Shown in pieces: positions 1 through 6,700 of a stretch of DNA of 10,892 bases. The stretch's first letter is position 1. Every line of letters starts with the position of its first letter. The position numbers and the translations under genes are program-made. This DNA comes from an uncultured Oscillospiraceae bacterium (lineage in GTDB: Bacteria; Bacillota; Clostridia; Oscillospirales; Ruminococcaceae). The notes beneath the pieces were generated by a model. That model was not told where the DNA came from and did no database searches. It saw only the letters and a program-made list of their open reading frames with translations. Where the stretch lies: assembly GCA_900542145.1 (NCBI GenBank), contig UQMF01000040.1, positions 1-10,892 of the forward strand, read 5' to 3'.

Positions 1-185
1 CAGGCGTGCAGTGCCTGCTGAGAGCGGAGATAATCCGGTCGCACGAGAAGTACACCGAGCGTGGCAGGTGCCCGATATATGCCCGGGAAGCGCTCACCAG
101 GGCGTACAAGGCTTATCATGCTCTTGGCGGCAATGATGTCGCCACTGACCTTTACAACGAACTTATGGAATTACCGAATAACTGA
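1..185 (+). CDS. Phage small late protein, C-terminal fragment
   Basis: An open frame enters from the left edge (first full codon at base 3) and stops with TGA at 183-185, giving about 60 residues. The end reads as an amphipathic, helix-rich segment containing YKAYHALGGN and finishing in LMELPNN. From memory, short phage proteins with a 'YxxYHALGGNxxxxxLYxELxxLP' ending are common just before the holin in Clostridia prophages; this is recognition, not a search result. The biochemical function is unknown. The stop is 15 bases before the holin start, and the holin ribosome binding site begins right at the stop, so the genes are probably cotranscribed. The true start is outside the window. Confidence 0.7.
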   Translation, partial: GVQCLLRAEIIRSHEKYTERGRCPIYAREALTRAYKAYHALGGNDVATDLYNELMELPNN

Positions 186-200
186 GGAGGTTTACGAACT

Positions 201-425
201 ATGAACAAAATCGACTGGAAGAGAAAACTCACAAGCCGCAAGTGGTGGGTATCCGTTGCGGCGCTGGTGTCGGGACTTATCCTGGCATTTGGCGGCGGTG
301 ATGAGGTCGCAACTACAGTCAGCGGCTGCATTATGGCTACCGCTGCGGTGGTAGGTTACACCATCGGCGAGGGACTTGCGGATAGTTCCCACAAGGAGGA
401 CAACGGCGATGGCAATAACGTTTGA
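201..425 (+). CDS. Phage holin, small two-helix membrane protein
   Basis: This 74-residue protein probably makes the membrane lesions that let the downstream endolysin reach peptidoglycan. The N-terminus is basic (MNKIDWKRKLTSRKWW). It is followed by two hydrophobic segments, roughly residues 15-31 and 37-55, separated by a short GGGDE turn, and by a polar tail ending in HKEDNGDGNNV. A short basic start, two membrane segments and a charged tail are typical of small phage holins. The start is supported by AGGAGG at 185-190, ten bases before the ATG. The last 17 bases overlap the amidase gene in another frame, as is common in lysis cassettes. The holin call rests on topology and context; the exact holin family was not determined. 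Confidence 0.8.
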   Translation: MNKIDWKRKLTSRKWWVSVAALVSGLILAFGGGDEVATTVSGCIMATAAVVGYTIGEGLADSSHKEDNGDGNNV

Positions 426-1092
426 AGCCTACGCGCGGAATAACGGCGCATTCCGTGCGGCGCGCCCCATGCCGTCCGGCAGTCCAGCCGGGATAATCAT
501 ACACAGCACCGGAGCGAATAATCCTAACCTGAAGCGCTACGTCAACGCGCCGGAGGTGTGCGGCGAGAATCCGTACAAGAACTACTTCGACCGTGCGGAT
601 TCCGACGTGTGTCCGCATGCGGTCATCGGGCTGGATAAGTCCGGGGAAGTCCGCGCGGCTAAGCTGCTGCCGTGGAATATCTGCTGCTGGTGCTGCGGCT
701 CTGGCTCAAAGGGAAGCTACAATTACAGCCCTGCGTACATACAGATAGAGATAGCAGAGGACGCGCTGAACGACCGCGCTTACTTCGAGCGTGCATTTGC
801 GCTTGCTGCCGACCTCTGCAAGCGGCTCATGAAGAATTATCCGTCAATCAAGCCGGAGAACATCATCAGCCACCATGAAGCGCACCTGCGCGGCTACGCT
901 TCCAACCACGCCGACTGTGACCACTGGCTCGCCAAATTCGGGAAGAATATGGACTGGTTCAGGGAACTTGTTTCCCCGGAGAAGCAGGTCAAGCTTACCG
1001 CTGAAATCACCGTTGCCCAGAGCGGGGCGGAGGACATCGCCTGGAAGCTTCGGCAGTTGGGGTGTTCCGTGAAAGTTGACAAGCAGCCGTAA
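409..1092 (+). CDS. Phage endolysin, N-acetylmuramoyl-L-alanine amidase (Amidase_2/PGRP fold)
   Basis: This 227-residue enzyme is predicted to cut the amide bond between N-acetylmuramic acid and L-alanine in peptidoglycan, lysing the host. The Amidase_2 fold covers about residues 20-175. It includes the IIIHSTG strand with a likely zinc ligand His32, the VCPHAVIG motif (His70), the LPWN motif (86-90) and a second histidine-rich site, ISHHEAH followed by ASNHADCDHW (153-173). Start: I chose the ATG at 409, with AAGGAGGA at 393-400, over an in-frame start at 376 that lacks such a site and would extend into the holin gene. Oddities: four cysteines (92, 93, 95, 96) follow LPWN, and the C-terminal part (about 185-227) looks like a small strand-helix-strand unit rather than a recognised wall-binding domain. 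There is no signal peptide, consistent with holin-dependent export. Confidence 0.9.
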   Translation: MAITFEAYARNNGAFRAARPMPSGSPAGIIIHSTGANNPNLKRYVNAPEVCGENPYKNYFDRADSDVCPHAVIGLDKSGEVRAAKLLPWNICCWCCGSGSKGSYNYSPAYIQIEIAEDALNDRAYFERAFALAADLCKRLMKNYPSIKPENIISHHEAHLRGYASNHADCDHWLAKFGKNMDWFRELVSPEKQVKLTAEITVAQSGAEDIAWKLRQLGCSVKVDKQP

Positions 1093-1104
1093 ATCTGCTA
1101 TAAT
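1076..1104 (+). promoter_or_regulatory. Sigma-A promoter across the endolysin stop codon
   Basis: TTGACA at 1076-1081 and TATAAT at 1099-1104 are exact consensus hexamers separated by exactly 17 bases. The -35 box lies inside the last codons of the endolysin gene and the spacer spans its TAA. The predicted transcription start is near G1111. The only element downstream before a strong terminator is a stretch of about 70 bases, so this promoter appears to drive a very short transcript. Confidence 0.75.
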
Positions 1105-1110
1105 ATCTTT

Positions 1111-1180
1111 GTTGAGGTTCGGATAGAAATATTCGGATTATGCCGCTCCTGCTCGCCAAGGCAGGGGCGGTTATTTTTTA
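1111..1180 (+). ncRNA. Candidate ~70-nt small RNA at the prophage end
   Basis: The span is set by the predicted start from the consensus promoter at 1076-1104 and by the terminator hairpin and T-run ending near 1180. The 5' part (about 1111-1142) is mostly unstructured by eye and carries a short direct repeat, TTCGGAT, at 1118-1124 and 1132-1138. The 3' half is the terminator hairpin itself. No plausible coding frame with a ribosome binding site fits inside. It might be a regulatory RNA of the phage, a lysogen-expressed RNA, or a promoter that merely fires into a terminator. No known RNA family was recognised. Confidence 0.4.
1143..1179 (+). terminator. Intrinsic terminator after the lysis module
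   Basis: A 10-base-pair GC-rich stem (CCGCTCCTGC at 1143-1152 with GCAGGGGCGG at 1161-1170, one G-T wobble) has an 8-base loop and is followed by TTATTTTTT. It would end both lysis-operon readthrough and the short transcript starting near 1111. Confidence 0.85.
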
Positions 1181-1209
1181 TCCCCGGGGCGCAGGCTCCG
1201 GGGATTTTT
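1180..1209 (+). terminator. Second, tandem intrinsic terminator
   Basis: ATCCCCGG at 1180-1187 pairs perfectly with CCGGGGAT at 1198-1205 around a 10-base loop, followed by TTTTT at 1205-1209. It lies directly behind the first terminator, giving a double block at the prophage end. Confidence 0.75.
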
Positions 1210-1284
1210 ACGTTTTTCTCGGCAAATCAGGGATTATTATATATATGGTACAACCGCCCCTCAAAAAAATTAGTCTTTCAAACT

Positions 1285-1324
1285 TGACACCCATGCTGAC
1301 ACCCATGTTAGAGAAAACTTGGGT
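1285..1324. repeat. Direct and inverted repeats near tRNA-Pro, possible attachment/recombinase sites
   Basis: TGACACCCATG occurs twice, at 1285-1295 and 1297-1307, one base apart. The second copy also forms an inverted repeat: ACCCATGTT at 1301-1309 against AACTTGGGT at 1316-1324, with one mismatch and a 6-base gap. They lie in the AT-rich, gene-free stretch between the prophage terminators (ending about 1210) and the tRNA-Pro terminator (from about 1370). Clustered direct and inverted repeats beside a tRNA 3' end are what integrase arm or core sites look like, but this is inference from position and symmetry. I see nothing else of note in 1210-1370. Confidence 0.35.
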
Positions 1325-1369
1325 CAAAACGAGTATATTTAGGCTATTAGTTCAATTCGAGTATAGCAA

Positions 1370-1412
1370 AGAGAAATCCCCGTCAAGCCACTGGTAAAGC
1401 CACTCGACGAGG
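1370..1412 (-). terminator. Probable terminator of tRNA-Pro
   Basis: On the minus strand, CCTCGTCGAG (1412-1403) pairs with CTTGACGGGG (1387-1378) through 10 pairs including G-T wobbles, followed by the weakly T-rich ATTTCTCT. It begins 9 bases past the tRNA CCA end. The loop is large and the T-tract is interrupted, so efficiency may be modest. Confidence 0.55.
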
Positions 1413-1421
1413 ATTATATTA

Positions 1422-1497
1422 TGGTCGGAGTGACAGGATTCGAACCTGCGGTCTCAACATCCCAAATGTCGCGCGCTACCAACTGCGCTACACCCCG
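1422..1497 (-). tRNA. tRNA-Pro (anticodon UGG)
   Basis: Read on the minus strand, this 76-base gene folds into a full cloverleaf. The acceptor stem is CGGGGTG with CACTCCG. The D arm is GCGC-AGTTGGTA-GCGC. The anticodon stem is CGACA/TGTTG around the loop TTTGGGA, so positions 34-36 are TGG (UGG, reading proline CCN codons). G37 fits proline tRNAs. The T arm is GCAGG-TTCGAAT-CCTGT. The discriminator is A and CCA is encoded. It has its own consensus promoter at 1510-1538, and its 3' end faces the prophage, making it a plausible integration target that remains intact. Confidence 0.95.
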
Positions 1498-1509
1498 AAA
1501 ATTTACTTT

Positions 1510-1538
1510 ATTATATCACAAATCCAACAAATTGTCAA
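1510..1538 (-). promoter_or_regulatory. Promoter of tRNA-Pro
   Basis: On the minus strand, TTGACA (1538-1533) and TATAAT (1515-1510) are exact consensus hexamers with a 17-base spacer. The start point would be near 1503, a few bases before the mature tRNA 5' end at 1497. This is the strong promoter type expected for a stable RNA. Confidence 0.85.
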
Positions 1539-1571
1539 GCACAAAATTTAATAAAAATGTCTTGACAATTT
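1529..1571. repeat. 11-base perfect inverted repeat holding both divergent -35 boxes
   Basis: AAATTGTCAAG at 1529-1539 is the exact reverse complement of CTTGACAATTT at 1561-1571, with 21 AT-rich bases between. Each arm contains the -35 box of one divergent promoter (tRNA-Pro leftward, SPFH gene rightward). Identity extends beyond the hexamer on both sides. It could be a shared regulator site or a coincidence of two TTGACAATT-type promoters. Confidence 0.5.
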
Positions 1572-1590
1572 ACAGATTTTGCGATAAAAT
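1562..1590 (+). promoter_or_regulatory. Promoter of the SPFH-domain gene
   Basis: TTGACA at 1562-1567 and TAAAAT at 1585-1590 have a 17-base spacer. The predicted start near 1597 leaves a leader of about 39 bases before the ATG at 1636. Confidence 0.8.
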
Positions 1591-1635
1591 ATATACATAA
1601 GTAAATTGTAATCCAAAGTTTGAAAGGAGCACATC

Positions 1636-2964
1636 ATGGGTCTCATTAAAGCAGCTCTCAATGCAGTCGGCGGTAACCTCGCCGACCAGTACAAGGAATA
1701 CATCTATTGTGATTCTCTTCCGAACGACGTCCTTGCGACAAAGGGACATAAGCGCGTTGGTTCCAGGGGTACCAACAAGGGCGATGACAACGTGATCACC
1801 GACGGTTCTGCTATTGCGGTCAACGAGGGTCAGTGTGCGCTGATCGTTGTTGACGGTAAGGTTTCCGAGGTTGCTGCTGAGGCAGGCGTGTTCGAATTCA
1901 AATCCGCCCTTTCTCCCTCGGTATTCTCCGGAAATCTTGGAGATAGCCTGCTGAATTCCCTAAAGGATATCGGCACCCGTATTTCCTACGGCGGTCAGGC
2001 GGCTCATGATCAGCGCGTATACTACATCAACATGAAGGAGATCATGGGCAACCGTTATGGTACTGTGACCCCGATCCCGTTCCGTGTTGTGGATAACAAT
2101 ATCGGTCTTGATGTGGACGTTACGCTCCGCTGCAACGGTGAATACACTTACCGTATCACAAATCCGGTGCTCTTCTACACTAACGTCTGCGGTAATTTCG
2201 CGGATACATACAACCGCTCCAATCTCGACAGCGCTCTCAAGTCCGAGATCGTGACTGCGCTCCAGCCTGCCCTCGGCAAAATCTCCGAGCAGGGCGTGCG
2301 TCCCAGCATGCTCCCCGGCAAGGCTATGGAAATATGCGATGCACTGAACGAGGTGCTCTCCAAGAAGTGGGGCGAAGCACGCGGAATAGTTGTTGCCAAC
2401 TTCGCGATGAATCCTCCGAGCCTTCCTGAGGATCAGCAGGAGATGATCACCAACCTTCAGAAAACTGCGGTAATGCGCAATCCCAACATGGCGGCTGCAA
2501 CTCTGGTAGAGGCACAGGCTTCCGCAATGAAGACCGCTGCCGGAAACCAGGGCGGCGCAATGATGGGATTCATGGGCATGAACATGGCTCAGCAGCAAGG
2601 CGGATTCAACGCGCAGGCACTCTATCAGATGGGCGCACAGCAGCAGGCACAGGCTCCCCAGCAGGCGGCGGCAGCTCCGCAGGCACCTGCACAGGGAACA
2701 TGGACATGCGCGTGCGGCGCGACAAACACCGGCAAGTTCTGTGCTAATTGTGGAAAAGCTAAGCCGGCTGAGGCAGAAGGCTGGACATGCTCCTGCGGCG
2801 CGGTGAACAAGGGTAAGTTCTGCCAGAACTGCGGCAAGCCCAGACCTGCCGGAGCACCAGTTTATCGCTGTGACAAGTGCGGCTGGAAGCCGGAGGATCC
2901 CTCTAATCCTCCGAAGTTCTGTCCGGAGTGCGGAGACCCCTTTGACGCAAACGATCTGGTTTAA
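1636..2964 (+). CDS. YdjI-like SPFH (band 7) protein with three C-terminal zinc ribbons
   Basis: This 442-residue cytoplasmic protein closely resembles, from memory, Bacillus subtilis YdjI, the SPFH/'virion core protein' type. Its start (MGLIKA), GQCALIVVDGK, QRVYYINMKEI, PIPFRVVDNNIGLDVDV and NPVLFYTNVCGN are family hallmarks. The SPFH domain and its helical extension cover about residues 25-305. A Gly/Met then Gln/Ala-rich linker follows (about 305-353). Three ribbons come next: Cys358/360/369/372, Cys385/387/396/399 and Cys412/415/429/432. Family members are linked to membrane-stress scaffolds working with PspA-like proteins; no pspA-like gene is beside it here, so that role is inference. 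No membrane helix or signal peptide is seen. AAAGGAG at 1623-1629 sets the start. It is probably monocistronic, with its own promoter and a terminator at 2996. Confidence 0.9.
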   Translation: MGLIKAALNAVGGNLADQYKEYIYCDSLPNDVLATKGHKRVGSRGTNKGDDNVITDGSAIAVNEGQCALIVVDGKVSEVAAEAGVFEFKSALSPSVFSGNLGDSLLNSLKDIGTRISYGGQAAHDQRVYYINMKEIMGNRYGTVTPIPFRVVDNNIGLDVDVTLRCNGEYTYRITNPVLFYTNVCGNFADTYNRSNLDSALKSEIVTALQPALGKISEQGVRPSMLPGKAMEICDALNEVLSKKWGEARGIVVANFAMNPPSLPEDQQEMITNLQKTAVMRNPNMAAATLVEAQASAMKTAAGNQGGAMMGFMGMNMAQQQGGFNAQALYQMGAQQQAQAPQQAAAAPQAPAQGTWTCACGATNTGKFCANCGKAKPAEAEGWTCSCGAVNKGKFCQNCGKPRPAGAPVYRCDKCGWKPEDPSNPPKFCPECGDPFDANDLV

Positions 2965-2995
2965 TTCCCGGATCGCGACAAAATCACAGATAATG

Positions 2996-3026
2996 CCACT
3001 CGCAGCCCTGCTGTGAGTGGATTTTG
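2996..3026 (+). terminator. Terminator of the SPFH gene
   Basis: CCACTCGCAG (2996-3005) pairs with CTGTGAGTGG (3011-3020), 10 pairs with one G-T wobble and a CCCTG loop, followed by ATTTTG. A small second hairpin, TGTGC (3025-3029) with GCACA (3038-3042), lies just behind. The T-run is short, so some readthrough into pth is possible. No convincing consensus promoter for pth is visible between here and base 3073. Confidence 0.7.
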
Positions 3027-3072
3027 TGCGTTATAAAGCACATGAATAATCACCCGAAAGGCGCAAATAAAT

Positions 3073-3702
3073 ATGTCAGTTCTCGATATTTTCAAGAAGC
3101 TCGAATCCGAGCGCGCTCCCGAGCCGCAGGGTCCGGTGGAGTTCATCATATGCGGTCTGGGGAATCCTGGCACGGAATACGAAGGCACACGCCACAACAT
3201 CGGATTCATGACGATCGACACCCTGTGCAGCAAGTACAAGCTCGACTGCAAGAAGCTGAAGTTCAAGTCCCTCACCTGCGACGCGATGATTTCCGGAAAG
3301 CGCTGCCTGATAATGAAGCCGACCACTTATATGAACAATAGCGGACAGGCTGTGACGGAAGCGATGGCGTTCTATAAGATACCTCCGGAGAAAACGCTGA
3401 TCATATTCGACGATATCTCCCTTGAGCCGGGCAAAATGCGGATACGCAGAAAGGGAAGCGACGGCGGACATAACGGGATAAAGAGCATTATCTACCTTTC
3501 CGGCTCGGATATGTTCCCACGCATAAAAATGGGCGTCGGCGCAAAGCCGCATCCGGATTACTCCCTTGCGGACTGGGTGCTCGGTCACTTCAAGAAGGAG
3601 CAGGCGGAGGTACTCGAAGCCGGAATGGACAACGCTGTCAGCGCCGTGGAGCTTATCGTTGACGGCAAAATCAACGAAGCAATGAATAAATTCAATTCCT
3701 GA
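3073..3702 (+). CDS. pth: Peptidyl-tRNA hydrolase
   Basis: This enzyme recycles peptidyl-tRNAs dropped by ribosomes by cleaving the ester bond between peptide and tRNA in the cytoplasm. All family motifs are present: GLGNPG (28-33, Asn31), TRHNIGF with the catalytic His41, KPTTYMNNSG (82-91, Asn88), FDDISLEPGK (Asp112) and GGHNGIKS (130-137, Asn133). These match the residues equivalent to E. coli Asn10, His20, Asn68, Asp93 and Asn114. It has 209 residues, slightly longer than usual because about 20 charged residues (MSVLDIFKKLESERAPEPQG) precede the first strand. The start at 3073 has only a weak site (AAAGG at 3057-3061). Ten bases separate its stop from mfd, so the two form an operon, the classic Firmicutes order. 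Confidence 0.96.
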   Translation: MSVLDIFKKLESERAPEPQGPVEFIICGLGNPGTEYEGTRHNIGFMTIDTLCSKYKLDCKKLKFKSLTCDAMISGKRCLIMKPTTYMNNSGQAVTEAMAFYKIPPEKTLIIFDDISLEPGKMRIRRKGSDGGHNGIKSIIYLSGSDMFPRIKMGVGAKPHPDYSLADWVLGHFKKEQAEVLEAGMDNAVSAVELIVDGKINEAMNKFNS

Positions 3703-3712
3703 GGAAACGACG

Positions 3713-6700
3713 ATGGAACTCTTTTATAACGCTGCGGAGCTTATCCCGGAATTCCGCAAGCTGAGCAAATACCTCGATGAAGAACAGAAGCTGCCTGCCC
3801 TTGTGACAGGCGTTTCGCATATACACAAGGCGCATTTTATCGGAGCATTACTCCACAAGGAGCAGCTCCGCCCGGTGCTCACCATAGCCGAAAATGAAGC
3901 GGAAGCGCAACGTCTTTGTACTGATATTAACGCGATGTACGGCGCCGGGACAGCGCTGCTTTACCCGGCGAAGGAGCTTCTGCTCGGGGACTTTGAAGCG
4001 GTTTCCCGGGAATACGAGCACAAACGTATTTACGCGCTTTCCGCCATGCTGAACGGTGAGTGTAGCACTGTTATCTGCTCCCCGGAAGCGGCGGCTCAGC
4101 TGACGATCCCCCCGGAAGTACTTGAGGAGCGCACCCTGACTCTCTCCCAGGACATGGATATTCCGCTGGACGAGCTGTCTGCGCGTCTTATAGCCGCCGG
4201 GTATTCGCGCTGCGACCTCATCGAGGGTCCCGGGCAGTTCTCCGTGCGCGGCGGTATTGTGGACATATTCCCTCCGAGCAGCGCGTCGCCCTGCCGTCTG
4301 GAGCTGTGGGGAGATACCATCGACAGCCTGACGTATTTCGACACGGACACCCAGCGCCGCACTGAGCCGATAGAATCCATCCGCATATCCCCGGCGGCGG
4401 AAATGCTGTTCAGTTCCCCGGAGGAACTGTGTGAAAAAATCGAAGCGCTCAGCAAGAAGCTTCGTGGAAAGAGCGCCCCGGAAATGCGCGAGCAGCTCGC
4501 GACAGTCTGCCAGAAACTCCGGGGTGGGATTACGCTCAGCACCACTGACCGTTTCTTCCCACTGTGCTATGACAAGGAAGCGACGATATTCGACTATGCT
4601 AAAGCGGTTTTCGTCTGCGAAAATACGTCCGTCCGGGAGAATTACCGCGCGCTGGCAATGCAGCATGCCGAGGATCTGAAAATACAGACAGAGGAAAAGC
4701 ACATCTGCCGCGGTCTGGACAGATTCATGCTCACCAAGTCGGAGCTGAATTCCGAACTGGACGAGCGCACCTGTGTTTATTTAGATACATTTATCCGCGG
4801 CCGCGATATGCAGCTGGGATTGCTGCTTGACGTCCAGGGAGCGATTCAGACTTCCCCGTGGAGCGGCGAACTTGCGGTACTTCGCACGGAACTGCAAAGC
4901 TACCTCGAGATGGGATTCGCCTGCGTGATCTATTCCGGCACTGAAAAGGGTGCGCACACCCTCGCCAGCGACCTCCAGGACGAGGGATTCAAGGCTGACC
5001 TCGCCGCCGATCCCGAAAAGCCACTTCCCGGCAGGATCATAGTGATTCCGGGAACCCTCGGCGCTGGTATCGAGTACAGCAACGTCAAACTTGCCGTATT
5101 CACTCACACCGCGGTCCACGCCAGCAGGAAGCAGCGCACTGTAAAGAAGAAGCCCGGCGAGGAAATACGCTCCCTGGCGGATATCGCAATAGGCGACCTG
5201 GTGGTGCATTACTCCCACGGAATCGGGATTTTCGACGGCGTGCACAAGATCGAAACCGACGGCGTTGCCAAGGACTATATCAAGATACGTTATGCCGGCG
5301 CGGACGTCCTGCATATTCCGGTAACGCAGCTTGACCTCGTGTCAAGGTACATCGGCTCCGGAGATGTGAATACCGTCAAGCTGAACAAGCTGAATTCCGA
5401 CCAGTGGCAGAAGTCCAAGGCGAAGGCTAAGGCAGCGGCAAAGGAGATGGCGAGCGAACTTATCGAACTCTATTCGCGCAGAATGAAGAGCAAGGGTTTT
5501 GAATTCCCACCGGACGATTCGCTCCAGGAGGATTTCGAGGCGCACTTCAACTATATCGAAACCAACTCCCAGCTGCGCTGCATTGACGAGATAAAATCCG
5601 ATATGATGAAGCCCGTCCCGATGGAGCGACTGCTCTGCGGCGACGTCGGGTTCGGCAAGACGGAGGTGGCTCTGCGCGCGGCGTTCAAGTGCGCCGAGGC
5701 AGGGAAGCAGTGCGCGGTACTCGTCCCCACGACAGTACTCGCATGGCAGCACTTCCAGACCTTCTGCAACCGCATGGAGGGATTCCCGATCAATATATCG
5801 CTGCTGTCCAGGCATAAGACCCCGGCGGAGCAGCGAGAGATACTCCGCCGGCTGAAGAACGGCAGCGTGGATATACTCATCGGTACTCACCGTATAATTC
5901 AGGAGGACATCAAGTTCAAGGATCTGGGTCTTGTCATAATTGACGAGGAGCAGCGCTTCGGTGTCGCCCACAAGGAGAAGTTCAAGGAGATGTTCAACGG
6001 CGTGGATATCCTCACGCTGTCAGCAACGCCTATCCCGAGAACGCTCAACATGGCGATGAGCGGAATACGCGACATGAGCGTAATTGACGAGCCTCCCCAG
6101 GACAGACAGCCGATAACTACCTATGTCATGGAGCACGACTGGGGAGTTATCATGCAGGCGATAGAGAAGGAACTCCGCCGCAGCGGTCAGGTGTATTATA
6201 TCCATAACCGCATAGACTCCATCTACAGCTGTGCGGAAAAGATACGCTCGCTTATTCCGGAGGCGCGCGTTGGGGTAGCTCACGGCAAGATGACCGAGGA
6301 GCAGATGCTGGAAATATGGAGGCAGCTTCTTGACGGAAGCCTTGACGTACTGGTCTGCACCACAATTATAGAAACCGGCGTGGACGTGCCGAACGTCAAC
6401 ACGCTGATCATTGAGAATTCCGACTACATGGGACTGGCGCAGCTCCACCAGCTGCGCGGACGCGTCGGCAGAACCAACAAGCGCGCCTACGCGTATTTCA
6501 CGTTCCAGCGCGGCAAGGTGCTGTCCGAGATCTCTCAGAAACGCCTGGACGCGATAAGGGAGTTCACCCAGTTCGGCAGCGGATTCCGGATAGCCCTCCG
6601 TGACCTGGAGATAAGAGGCGCCGGAAGTATCCTTGGTGCGAACCAGTCCGGACATCTCGCCAACGTTGGATATGACATGTATTTGCAGCTGCTTGACGAA

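Larger units (their letters stand above)
1..1421. mobile_element. Right-hand end of a prophage (lysis module up to tRNA-Pro)
   Basis: Three consecutive plus-strand genes form a phage lysis cassette: a small late protein, a holin and an endolysin. They are followed by terminators and a gene-free AT-rich stretch that runs up to the 3' end of a tRNA gene. A lysis module close to an attachment site in a tRNA 3' end is a common prophage layout. The left part (integrase, structural genes) lies outside the window, so the element cannot be shown to be complete or active. The right boundary is set at the tRNA 3' end by inference only; no second copy of an attachment core is visible. Confidence 0.65.

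Noticed and set aside
1140..1397. An 85-codon open frame on the plus strand
   Set aside because: It runs through two terminators and the repeat cluster, has no ribosome binding site, and its product has no recognisable features.
1960..2598. A 212-codon frame antisense to the SPFH gene
   Set aside because: It is a shadow of a strongly conserved coding region, with no supporting signals and a His/Val/Leu-rich composition.
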